Of a stretch of DNA of 64,000 bases, positions 54,901 through 63,007 are shown piece after piece. The translations under genes were made by a program, and so were the position numbers. Numbering within the stretch: position 1 is the stretch's first letter; the number at the start of each line of letters is the position of its first letter. The DNA is from Dastarcus helophoroides. Lineage: Eukaryota > Arthropoda > Insecta > Coleoptera > Bothrideridae. Location: positions 20,383,004-20,447,003 of the forward strand of contig CM053336.1 in the NCBI GenBank assembly GCA_028583605.1, read 5' to 3'. The notes beneath the pieces were generated by a model. The model was not told the DNA's origin and ran no database searches. It saw nothing but the letters and a program-made list of their open reading frames with translations.

Positions 54901-57488
54901 TAAACGTTTAAAAAAGTCCAAACATTCAAAAAATTTGAAAATTATGTAAAAAAAGACGTTTTTAAAATAACTTGAAATTTTGAAAAAGTTGAAATTTTGA
55001 AAAATTGGGAAATTTTCGGTCACATTTTCAATAAAAGCCGAAATATTGAAAAAAAGTGAAAATTATCAGATATATCGAAATTTTCTAAAGTCGAAATTTT
55101 CAAAAGTTAAAATTTTAGAAAAATTTGAAATTTTTGATATTTAAAATATTGAAGGAAATTCAAACATTTTTTTTTTTAAAATTGAAATTTTAGTTCAGAA
55201 TTGAAAAAAAAAAAATTTGGAAAAAATGTCGATATTTTCCTTAAGGAAAAGATTTTCAAAAAAAAGTTGAAATTTTGAACAAATCTCAAAAATTAAAAAA
55301 TAGCTAAATTTTCATTAAAAAAAACGACATTTTATAAAAATGTCTTGATTTAAAAAGATCGAAACTGCAAAAGTCGAAATTTTGAAAAATGGTTCACATT
55401 TTAAAAAAATACTCGAACATTAAGAATCGAAACTTTCAATAAAAAAATTATAATTTTCAACAAAAAAATTATAACAAAGGTGAAATTTTGAAAAATAAAG
55501 TCGAAAATTTAAGAAGTCAACATTATTTAAAAAAGACCAACTTTAAAAAATTCTACATTTTCAGAAAAGGTAAGAATTTTCAAAGGGTGCAGATTTTGAA
55601 AAAATGTTGAAATTTTCAAAAAGATTTACAAAAAAATACAACACACCAAAAGTCGAAAAGTAGACACTTTTAAAACGGTATAATAACACACATCTTCGGA
55701 AAAGTCAAAACTTAAAAATAATGAGAAAAGTCGAGATTTTGAGAAAAAAAGTTCAAATTTTGCAATAAAATCGAAATTTGGAAGAATCGAAACTTTTTAA
55801 AAACGCGACACTATCCAAATTTTAATTGTTAAGTTTTAAAAGAAATCTAAAATTTTCGAAAGGTAACATTTCTGAAAATGTCGAAATTTTGAAATAAGTT
55901 AATATTTTGGAAAAATCGATAAGGTTGAAATTTTTAAAAGATCGAAATTTTGAGAGAAATTCAACCATCACTCGACAACTGTCCCTAAATTTCTAAAAAT
56001 TTAAAAGTTTCAAAAAGTTAAAGAGAATTAAAAATACCGAAATTTTCGAAAGGTGGAAGCGAAAAAAGGACGAAATTTTCGGTATAGGAGAAATTTTCAA
56101 AATAAAACCGAACTTTTGAAGAGAGTCGAAACGAAATTTAAAAGGGCGAAAATTTCAACACGTTAAAAGAAAGTACTAGTCATGTAAATAATGAGTGTGA
56201 TCGGGTACATATCAGCTGGTATTTAATAAATTTCTAGGCGCTAACTTTATTTATTTCCTTTGCAGTTTTTCCCAATCCGGCTACGTTAGCATCCACATGC
56301 GTACTCATACCGGCTACAGACCCTACGTTTGTCAAACCTGCGGGAAAGCGTTCGCCGGCTCCAACACATTGAACATTCACCAGAGGATCCACACTGGCGA
56401 AAAACCATACTCCTGCACGCTCTGCGGAAAATCCTTCAGCAGACACGAAACGTGCGTCATACATACACGAACGCACACCGGTGATAAACCACACGTGTGC
56501 AACGTGTGCCATAAAGGGTTCACATCGTCCGGCCATCTATCAGCTCACATGAAGACGCATTCCGGAGAAAAGCCTTACGTTTGCAAAGTGTGTGGAAAGA
56601 AGTGGGTATTTTTCGATCTGCATGAACAGGCGCTGATACGGGATTACATTTGTTTGATTTATCATCAACTAGAAAACTCGTTTAAAACAAAAATTGATAA
56701 AATGTTGGTTTTTTTTATGGAATGGACTTGTCCTTGGTTATCTTCAAAAATTGATTTACAAATCTTGTCTGCTATAGCCAAGAAAGATTAAAAACGAATT
56801 TTTCTAAGGGTGACAGCTTAACTATTAGAGCAAGTGTTGTGTTTTTTAATCTTTCTTGATTTCAGGGAACAAAATTTGTATAACAGTTTTTAAAATGTTG
56901 GTTTCTTACTCGTGTAACACTTGCAATTGAATAAAATTCTGTTTGTATGTCTTCAAAAATATGAAAACGATGTCAAAATTTTGAAATTGTTCAATATGAA
57001 GTGCTTCAATCGTGAGTCAGGGAGGGGGCAATGACTCTCTATCTGCGCCTGTTCATAAAATCCAGAAGAGGTTTTAGCGTCTTATAAATACAGTAATTGT
57101 CTATTATTTTCTAAATACAGTATTTGTTTAGTATCTTATAAATACAATCATTTTTAGTATTTTACTAATTTTTTGTAATTTTTTTCAGATTTGCTGGCTC
57201 AAGTAGTCTCAAAGTACATTTACGTGGACACACTGGAGAGAAGCCGTTCATGTGTAAATTGTGTGGCAAGGCCTTTACCCATTCTGGTGGTTTACATCAA
57301 CATTTGGCAACTCACACTGCTGAAGCAGAAATGGAAAAACATGAAACTGTTGAAGTAACTGAATTGTTGTGAGTTTAAGACATTTTAGGTTGAAGTGGCG
57401 TAAATTTCCTTTTAAATTTGTTTCCAGGACTGCTACTGATGACGAACGTGTACACACGATTCAAGTTCATACGATTACTACAATATAG
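33972..57488 (+). CDS. ZAD gene D: ZAD-C2H2 zinc-finger protein, 564 aa, nine coding exons
   Basis: Exons are 33972-34109, 40506-40640, 40952-41107, 41160-41351, 41406-41744, 50355-50512, 56266-56601, 57189-57368 and 57428-57488. They sum to 1695 nt, and all junctions are GT-AG with a continuous frame. The ZAD has CRAC at residues 17-20 and CVQC at 58-61, split by the phase-0 intron 1. Residues about 90-195 are an acidic linker. Twelve near-canonical C2H2 fingers follow, the last nine mostly joined by TGEKP-type linkers. Fingers 1, 5, 7 and 11 are each encoded across an intron. The C-terminus is short and threonine-rich. It is presumably a sequence-specific nuclear regulator. Exons make up 7% of the span; the rest is repeats. 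Open frames that run past 41744, 50512 and 56601 are read-through into introns. Confidence 0.9.
34680..34740 (-). ncRNA. tRNA-like / SINE head fragment
   Basis: The minus strand reads AGTGGCGCGGTGGTAGAGCA then ATCGACTAGTAGTTCAGAGG. The first part looks like a tRNA D-arm with an A-box (TGGCGCGGTGG) and a following anticodon-arm-like segment. No B-box GGTTCGANNCC follows, so it is not a functional tRNA. It may be a truncated tRNA-derived SINE. Confidence 0.35.
34880..35035. repeat. G-rich minisatellite, unit about 37-42 bp
   Basis: Four G-runs (10, 5, 5 and 5 G) are each preceded by AAAAWTA or similar and separated by AATGAAAATAT-AACAA-type spacers. Proline-rich frames on the minus strand (34783-34971, 34868-35056) come from this repetition. 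Confidence 0.65.
35090..38825. repeat. Large purine-polarity GTCGAAATTT satellite in intron 1 of ZAD gene D
   Basis: 3.7 kb of AAAAAGTCGAAATTTTGAAA-type sequence. Longer blocks recur. A block with GAAAAATAGTCGAAAATTT, then AAATTCGAAATTTTCAAAAA and TGGTT, is found near 35990, 36850 and 38030, giving spacings of roughly 0.9 and 1.2 kb. Another block with AAAACCAAATTTTCAAAA-AATT and GAAATTTTCGAAAAATTC recurs near 35530 and 37600. No gene is seen. Confidence 0.75.
37967..38043 (+). repeat. Fresh 19 bp tandem repeat within the satellite
   Basis: Four consecutive copies of AAATATTGAAAAACATTCG, with only a C at one position and AATAG in the last. Confidence 0.9.
38840..39188. mobile_element. Solo LTR, 349 bp, GTAC target duplication
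   Basis: It begins TGTTATGGGC and ends TTTCGTTACA (TG...CA). GTAC flanks both sides (38836-38839, 39189-39192). It is far less A/T-biased than its satellite surroundings, in which it is clearly inserted. It contains the inverted words GGCAGATAAGG and GCTTATCTGCC. No internal retrotransposon domain remains, consistent with LTR-LTR recombination. Gypsy/Ty3 type is likely, given the 4 bp duplication. Confidence 0.72.
39193..40395. repeat. Purine-polarity satellite after the solo LTR
   Basis: Continues the block interrupted by the LTR. At 40248-40320 there are four tandem copies of a 17 bp unit, GAAAAAGTGGCAATTTT. The block ends about 110 bp before exon 2 of ZAD gene D. Confidence 0.7.
40660..40920 (+). 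repeat. Dispersed intron sequence shared with intron 7
   Basis: 40760-40910 (GGTGGAACGGAGTGGTCCTT ... TTGTGTTTTTTATTCTTTTT) resembles 56715-56895 (ATGGAATGGACTTGTCCTTG ... TTGTGTTTTTTAATCTTTCT) in the same orientation. A TGCGATCCATGAGGAG / CCCCTTATGGATTGCA hairpin lies at about 40680-40720. It is probably a short interspersed or MITE-like element. Confidence 0.45.
41863..44920. repeat. Satellite bracketed by hAT-like ends (intron 5 of ZAD gene D)
   Basis: The left edge is CAGGGCTCCGAACCGTTATT followed by repeated CGTTCCGGTTTTCGGTTTTC. The right edge reverse complemented is TAGGGCTTCAAATCGGAAC followed by AACCGAAAAC and CCGGAACGAAACCGG words. Such CAGGG... ends with subterminal CGGTTTTCG repeats are typical of hAT-type MITEs. 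No matching 8 bp duplication was found (AGTGACTG against ATTTCAAC). The 2.7 kb between is degenerate AT-rich satellite with no gene. Confidence 0.55.
45280..45919. mobile_element. hAT-type MITE, perfect 8 bp target duplication
   Basis: GTCCTAGG flanks both ends (45272-45279, 45920-45927). The ends are CAGAGACTAAATAGACTGAA in inverted orientation, a perfect TIR of about 21 bp. The interior includes a unit related to the 14340-16170 satellite (GATTTAGATGAAACTTTAG) and a GC-rich patch (GCGGCGCGCGCACGCCGATA). It has no transposase and lies in intron 5 of ZAD gene D. Confidence 0.88.
45989..46880 (+). repeat. Tandem array, unit about 215 bp, four copies
   Basis: ACAGCG(C/T)CATCTACTGAAAA starts units at 45989, 46223, 46437 and 46652 (spacings 234, 214, 215). 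Each unit also has AATCAGAGATGGCGCTA-type, GATATTTTAATATTT, TCCAACAAAGCAAATATCAT and AAATCCGTCCAGCC segments in the same order. Within a unit, AGCGYCATCT and AGATGGCGCT are inverted. The first unit carries about 20 extra bases. It is non-coding. Confidence 0.9.
46884..47254. mobile_element. Fold-back element 1
   Basis: TACAAGGTGATTCTAAATGT then AGTACCATAAATTCAGGATC is inverted at the right end as TACAAAGTGAGTCTAAAAGT then the same AGTACCATAAATTCAGGATC. The arms continue to about TCGTAAAA-GCTTCGTTT, some 110 bp. It abuts the next fold-back element directly. Confidence 0.8.
47257..48038. mobile_element. Fold-back element 2 with a nested 221 bp hairpin
   Basis: The outer arms begin CAGGGTGTTACTTAAGTA and, inverted at the right, CAGGGTGTTACTTACATA. 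They continue through CTGAGTTAATT, AAAAGTTT-TATAAACCT, CGTTTCTGAGA and ATTTTATTTTCGATT for roughly 170 bp. The central part is occupied by a nearly perfect hairpin (47497-47717). The CAGGGTGT-type end is a widespread arthropod MITE signature. Confidence 0.8.
47497..47717. repeat. Nearly perfect hairpin, 100 nt arms
   Basis: Arms 47497-47596 and 47618-47717 pair almost without mismatch (GACATCACTTAGAGGGCGCT ... GAATGAACTCTATTTCTACA) around a 21 nt loop. The high arm identity implies a recent insertion or ongoing correction. Confidence 0.9.
48060..50080. repeat. Pyrimidine-polarity satellite with higher-order repeat
   Basis: Repeated TTTTTCTCAAAATTTCGACTT. CTGAGAATA-TATTT followed by GATTTCTTGTAAATT occurs near 49110 and again near 49765 (spacing about 650 bp). 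An island with GGATATTTTCTGATG-CA, CAGG-AAGA and AAATAGATATTCA-CCAGG (48345-48425) recurs at 59410-59475. At 49958-50010 a 17 bp unit TTTCACTTTTTCGAAAT is freshly tandem. The block ends 270 bp before exon 6 of ZAD gene D. Confidence 0.7.
50534..50978. mobile_element. MITE with about 30 bp TIRs in intron 6
   Basis: GGGTCTCATTAATGTCCGA then ATCCCACGTGA at the left matches the reverse complement of the right end, GGGTTTTCATTAATGTCAGA then GTCCCACGTGA. The element is 445 bp and non-coding. A TA dinucleotide lies near each edge. It begins only 22 bp after exon 6 of ZAD gene D. Confidence 0.7.
51253..53708 (-). mobile_element. Tigger/pogo-type DNA transposon, complete ends, dead
   Basis: 2456 bp with TIRs CACCAATACCTCACTTTACG (left) and CACCAATACCTCGCTTTGCG (right, inverted), flanked by TA (51251-51252, 53709-53710). 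The size, TA target and CCTCRCTTTRCG end are typical of Tigger elements. It contains one broken transposase on the minus strand, antisense to the host gene, inside intron 6 of ZAD gene D. Confidence 0.93.
51541..53232 (-). pseudogene. Tigger-type transposase (CENP-B/jerky-like) with stops and frameshifts
   Basis: In order on the minus strand: an N-terminal psq-type HTH ([20 protein letters not shown]), a CENP-B-type second HTH (about 52918-52670, [20 protein letters not shown]) and the DDE core. The first Asp is in FNVDETGLF (about 52660), the second in VDNAPGHP, and the third in [15 protein letters not shown]. Damage is a frameshift at an A9 tract (about 53187-53195), an in-frame TAA at 52946-52948, a frameshift near 52670, a TGA in the DETGLF region and an in-frame TAA at 51856-51858. 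The three acidic residues are still present, so decay is moderate. The normal role is cut-and-paste transposition. Confidence 0.92.
53711..56170. repeat. Purine-polarity satellite in intron 6 of ZAD gene D
   Basis: 2.4 kb of AAAAAGTCGAAATTTTGAAAAA-type sequence that starts exactly at the Tigger right flank. The transposon therefore inserted at or near the edge of the satellite. The block ends about 95 bp before exon 7. The frames on either strand are compositional. Confidence 0.7.
56602..57188 (+). other. Intron 7 of ZAD gene D
   Basis: 587 nt with a GTGGGT donor and TTTTTTCAG acceptor. It contains the second copy (56715-56895) of the sequence also found in intron 2 and a short tandem of GTATTTTATAAATACA-like words at 57070-57165. 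An open frame extending from exon 7 to 56791 is read-through. Confidence 0.55.
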
Positions 57489-57514
57489 TTTGTTAACTAG
57501 GAAATTTAAATTTT

Positions 57515-57520
57515 AATAAA
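57515..57520 (+). terminator. Poly(A) signal of ZAD gene D
   Basis: AATAAA 26 nt after the TAG stop at 57486-57488, giving a short 3' UTR like that of the neighbouring ZAD genes. Confidence 0.6.
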
Positions 57521-57568
57521 CTATGATATTTTTTAAATGGTTTTTATTATTTATTAATATTAAGTATA

Positions 57569-58450
57569 GGAGACTGGGGTATTCTGGACCACAGGGAATT
57601 GCGGACCAGCTTCATATTTTTTTCTCTAATAGTGTTTAATAGCTACAAATAACTGTCGTCAGCTCGCTTCATCTTAAGCTCATTTTTCAGTAGTACTCGA
57701 CTTGTGTACACGAACTGTTACCTCGCTTCGATACCAAATAGAAATTGGATACTAAGAAATTTTTTTTACTTTAGAGTTTCCTCTAATTCGATCACACTTT
57801 TTGAGAAACAACTCAGGTAAATATCTTCATAATATTGGCGAAACCTTAAGTCTTCAACAGGAACATGAAGTTTCATATGAAGTTTGTATTGTGTTACTTA
57901 CATGCTGTCATATTGTAAAAATTGACTTTCGGGTAATTACGGACCATTTTTGTCGTGGAATTGATCACTCAATTTTTTACATTTCACAAGCTAATTTCAT
58001 GTATTTGATGCACATAAGTGATTATTCATGCAAATTTTCAGCACAGCATTATTTTTCGACAATTTCTAATAGTTTTTTGGTAAAATAATAATTTCGTTTC
58101 GAACAGATTTTCATTGCCATTTGTCACTTCACTTCACTTTGTTTCTCTTTTATAATAAATCTTCTGCCATTCTGAATCAAAAACAAGAAGGGTTTTCTAC
58201 TACATTTTTCCATTTTTAATCGATTTACAAAGTGGTCCGTAATTCCCCGACATTTTTGAAAATCGCAAAAATGCAATTTTCGGACCAACTGTTATAAGTT
58301 GTATAATTTAATTCAACTTAACCAAACTGCCGCGACCCAAAGATAGATCATTAGTTGTACTAAAAATTGAAGCTTTGAAGTTTTCAGAAAAAAATATTTT
58401 TGTTCCAATTTTTAGCCAACATAAAAAGGCGGTCCAAATACCCCAGTCTC
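57569..58450. mobile_element. MITE with GGGGAGACTGGGGTATT-type ends
   Basis: The left TATAGGAGACTGGGGTATTC then TGGACC is mirrored at the right as TATAGGGGAGACTGGGGTAT then TTGGACC. Several inner words (GGACCA, GAATTGCGGACC / CGTAATTCCC) are also inverted. The element is about 880 bp, with no transposase. It lies 3' of ZAD gene D. Confidence 0.72.
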
Positions 58451-58528
58451 CCCTATAATTTAAGGAGTTATTCTATCTTCTTAGATAATTTATCTAACAA
58501 AGAGAAAAAAATTGTGATGAAGTGATGT

Positions 58529-60375
58529 AACGAATATTCACGTTCGCATTCACATTAGCGAATATTCGCATCTTTTTTAATATTCGCATTCGTATTTGCT
58601 AGAAATTATGCGAATATATTACGAATGTATTTGGCAATAAGACGGGCAATTATGAAATAACAATGCAACTGCTAAGGGCTCCTAAACTGGAATTCATGGA
58701 CCCTTGAAAGATCCATATCATAAGTATTGAGGGCCCATTGGTAGCGTAGCTAACAACATTTTTGAAGATAATAACTAATGCAATAATTTATCTAGTGCCA
58801 CCTCATAAAAAGTATTTTTAAATTCCCTTGTTTTCTTTTCCTATTAGCTAGCTACAATATGGCAGGGTGGGACGGCTTGCTCTCCCCTGGTTTATACACC
58901 CAACAGAAAATTTACGTTCCCAACTGCGAGAACCCTTTCCAGAAATTTTTATTTTTTACTAAAAATTACTCCTTCCCTTGAGATTTCGACATTTTCTCTA
59001 AATTTCGACTTTTCTCAAAATCCGCATTTTTTCACAAAATTTCTCTTTTTAGAGATTTCGAATTCATTCTAAAATTCGACTTCTATCAAATGTGACTTTC
59101 TTAAAATTTCAAATTTTTATCTCTAAATTCGTCATCTTCTTTTTTAAAATTTCGTTATTTCTCAAAATTCGACTTTTTTGAAAATTTCAACTTTTTTTTT
59201 AAATTCATCTTTCCAAAACTTTCGACCTGTTTATCAACTTCACTTTTTTCTGGAAAATTGGTAAAAAAGTAACAATTTTTGGAATAATATTTATATGGAA
59301 ATTTTAAAAAATAAGTTTTGAAAACTTTGAATTTTTGTAAACAGACTAAAACTTCCAGAAATTTCAAATTCCAACTTGTTTCTTAAAATTTCGTAGTTGA
59401 TCTCAATAGTGGATATTTTCTGATGTCACAGTGGGGCAGGGTTAAAAAATAGATATTCAGGCAAGAAATGTCGACTCTTTTTCTTGACATTTCGACTTTT
59501 TTTCTGAAATTTTCCCCAAATTCGCCGTTTTTTCGAAATGTCGACAACATTTGACTTTCTCTGGGAAATTTTGATTTTTTTTCGACGTTTTTATCAAAAT
59601 TTCGATCTTTTTCTCAAAATGCCGATCTTTTTCTCAAAATGTCGATCTTTTCCTCGAAATTTTGATATTTTTATTATCAACATTTGTTTGGGTGGGGTTC
59701 AAAAACTTGTGATTCTGACTTCGAAAATCGTCCTTTTCTCGAAATTTTGATATTTTTCAACCAATTTTTTTCAAAAAGTCAGGTTTTTATATTAAATTTG
59801 ATTTCCTGAAAATTTCAACTTCATACCAACACTGGATTTTTTTTAAATTATAATTCGTTTTTTTCTAAATTCCGACTATATTCAAAATTCTACTTTCTTC
59901 TCTTAAAATTTTGAATATTTTATAAAAATTTTAGCGCTTTTTCGACATTTTAAGTGTCTGGAAATTTTAATCTATTTCTTAAAATTAAAATTCGTTTTAT
60001 TCTCGAAGTTTCGACCAAATTTCTACTTAAAATTGAGCTTTTTAACCAAAATTCGGCTTTTTCTCAAAATTCGTTTATTTTTTTTTTTTTAATTGAATTG
60101 AAATTTTATTAACAGCATAAAAATTTTGAGAATAATAATTTTACGAAATTTAGAGAAAAATTAAAAATATTCCATGTAAATTACGAGACGATGTCAAAAT
60201 TTAAATGAAAATGAAAATTGTATGAGACATATTTTTATTTTGGAAATTGCGAGTTTTCTCACAAAATTCTCCAAGTGGTAGTAAAACAGCCAACATTCGC
60301 ATTCGCGAATGTTTCAAATGAATATTCGCATTTACATTCGTGAATGTGGGAAAACCAACATTCAAATTATAACCC
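58529..60375. mobile_element. Satellite bracketed by ATTCGC-repeat ends
   Basis: 58529-58620 carries multiple GAATATTCGCATT / TTCGCATTC words. 60275-60365 carries the same words in inverted arrangement (AACATTCGCATTCGCGAATG, GAATATTCGCATTTACATTC). Between them lie unique DNA (58620-58890) and pyrimidine-polarity satellite (58890-60270), including three tandem copies of a 20 bp GATCTTTTTCTCAAAATGYC unit at 59604-59660. Subterminal ATTCGC arrays are common in hAT-type elements; no target duplication was identified. Confidence 0.5.
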
Positions 60376-60379
60376 TAAC

Positions 60380-62270
60380 GTTCTAGAAATGTATTTCCTG
60401 TTTTAGAATCGAAATGTTCGATTTTGAAGCTGCAAAAAGAGCAATTTTCAAAGATTTGGTAAAAACCTAAATCTCGATAATTTCATTTGTCAAAAAAATT
60501 GAGTTTTCAAGTTTCAAATTTTCATTTTTAAACACAAACGTTTTAGAGCTTAAGAATTCAATGGAAATTTTTCATAAAAATATATCGAATTTCGAGTTTA
60601 AATTCAAAATTTGGTAAAATTTGAATGGGATTGGAAGTCTAAATGTTGAGAAAACAAAAGGCAATACTTTAAGGAAAAAATCTAGATTTCCTGCTTAAGG
60701 TTGAAAATTTTAAACAAATAAAAAAGTGAAAATGTAAATTCAAGTTGTGTCTCGAATTTTCGAAATTTAATCTCGAAACGACTTTAAAAAGAGAATATCA
60801 AAAGAAAAACACTAAAAATTCAAGTTAATTTTTTGTCCGAGTTTTTTGTTAACATTTTTTGAAATTGTTGAGAATTTACTCAAAATTTATTTAAATCACT
60901 TTTGATTTTGCAATTTCAAGTTAAATACCCACGTTCGTAATTTCATGAAATACCTTGAAATTTATAAAAACAGTCAAGTTGTAATACAAAAGTTCGAGAA
61001 TAATTGAAAAATTTTGCAGTTATTTTCATGTTTGAAAATTCTGTAGAATTTGACAAAAAGTCAATTATTCAAAAGTGCAAGGTCACACTCGAAATGTCAA
61101 AATAAAACTAAATTCTAGAAAAAACTGACAATTTCAAATAAATCTGTATAAATTAATAAAATCTTTCTCCAAATTTCCCCATTTTTCAGAGTTTAGACAA
61201 CACGATCGAATACTAAAGTTTAAAGCTCAAAAAGTAAGAAAATTTTGGAAATGTTTTTAAATAAATTCCAATAATTTTTCTGTTTTTTTTAATTGTAAGT
61301 TTGTCTTTCAATTTTTCAAATAATATCGAGATATAATTTGAAATATGTAAAAAAAAAATCCAAATTTATTGAGAAAAAAGCCAGGACATGCTGAAACTTT
61401 TATTAGATTCATAATTTCGATATTATTTATCTTGCCAGTTTGGTATGCCAGATCCAAATTCGATCAGCGTCCCTTCTATCTTATAGACCATAAAGGAGCT
61501 TTCTGTCGCAGTTAAATAGACCACACAACCACAAAAGTGATGAAGTCATCGCTTCCATCTTTATTGCAATAAGTAAAAAGTTTGCATTCCAAACAAAGCG
61601 AGTTCCAGTTTGTTTAGAACGCAACAAGAATTGTGGACCTCAAATTGGCAAAAAGAAAGGTTATAGATTAGTTTAAACGTGAAAATAAAGTAAATTCTAA
61701 ATTCCGAACTTGTAATCAAAATTTAGTATTATTTCGGAATTTGCTAAAAAAAAACGAGATTCAGAAAAAACAATTTAATAGATAAATAAATGTTCCCAAC
61801 ATTTCGACATTTTTTAGAGTTTCCTGGTAAATTTCGAAAAAAAGTCGAATATTCACCAAAAAGTAGAACGAATTATTAGGTACATCAATTTAGAAAAACA
61901 AATTCTTACAAATCACGAGATTTAAAGTCAAAATTTCAACTTTAATTTAAAATTTGGAGTTTAACCTCGAAATTTTGGATTTCTGAGATAAAGTCAAAAT
62001 TTCGAGGTTAGTGTTAAAAATTCGAAAAACTTCGTCAAATAAGTTGGAACTTTATTCTCAAAAATTAGAAAAAATAATAATAAATAGAAATTTCGGCTTA
62101 AATTCCCTGAATGTTTTAATTAATGTCTGTTCTACGCCTTCGTAACTTTTTTAAATATTTTGTGAATAGAATGCAAATGTTGGGAATTATTTACATAAGT
62201 TCAACTTTTTTAAATTTCAATACTTCGAGTTTACTCTTGAAATTTTTGTATGTGATGTTTGAAAAATTCT
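60380..62270. repeat. Diverged satellite with a unique island at 61430-61660
   Basis: Mostly old mixed-polarity AAATTTCGAG / GTCAAAATTTC sequence. The island 61430-61660 (GTATGCCAGATCCAAATTCG, GATGAAGTCATCGCTTCCAT) is balanced in composition and unlike the surroundings, but has no long frame or known motif. Confidence 0.5.
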
Positions 62271-63007
62271 TTGTTTTAATCAAAATATCATTTGCCGTAT
62301 AGAGATCCATAATTCAAAAGCAAGAAAGTCATTTATTGTACAGAATCAAATAAAGAAGCTACTATTGCAACAAATCCGAAATTTTCGCAAGTTGAGGAAT
62401 TTCTCGCCCAACTGGCAACAGTGGCAACACGGTCAACTAACTAGTTGAAATTAATACTAATAACTATAGATGGCAGAATTAAAGGCGCCCGTTCAAATTT
62501 AAGTAAAATTTATAACTACCCTTCTCTATGTAACTACGTATTCCGAATGCGTTATGCAATCAGTTTGTAAAAAATGTAATAAGTTTACAATTTAATGCAA
62601 TTAAATTCATAATAAATAGAAATCACATTTTAATACAATGAAAGGGTCCCAATTTTAAAACATAAACATAAATAAACAGAATTATCTATCAATAATTCAC
62701 GATCCGTCACCGATCACTGAATTTGATATAAGAAACGGCCTAATATCGAAATATCTCTGTTTAAACCACAGAGTTTTAACCAGTAAGAGCTTTAATTTCC
62801 GACGCTCAAGAAAATAATGGAATACAACGCCATACTCGTCTCTATGTACGACAACATAAAGGCCGACGCCGCTGTCGCATTTACCTGTTTGACTGGAATC
62901 CAAGCCAACTGTCACAATCGACCAGTGGAACAATATCTATTTTCGCCATTTGCTTTGCGTGTTTGTGCATCTTTTGTGTGTGTTTACGTTCGTAATCTAG
63001 CTAAGCG
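62271..63007. other. 5' flank of ZAD gene E
   Basis: No repeat family was recognised. Composition becomes less AT-rich from 62800 onwards, as expected for a 5' UTR and promoter. Two overlapping frames (62817-63056 plus, 62697-62933 minus) have no domain or conserved start and are not called. Confidence 0.35.

Noticed and set aside
56602..56791. Extension of the zinc-finger frame beyond the finger at 56600
   Set aside because: A GT donor at 56602 and continuation of the same finger at 57189 show that this is intron read-through.
57801..58088. 95-codon plus-strand frame
   Set aside because: Lies inside a MITE with inverted ends; no domain.
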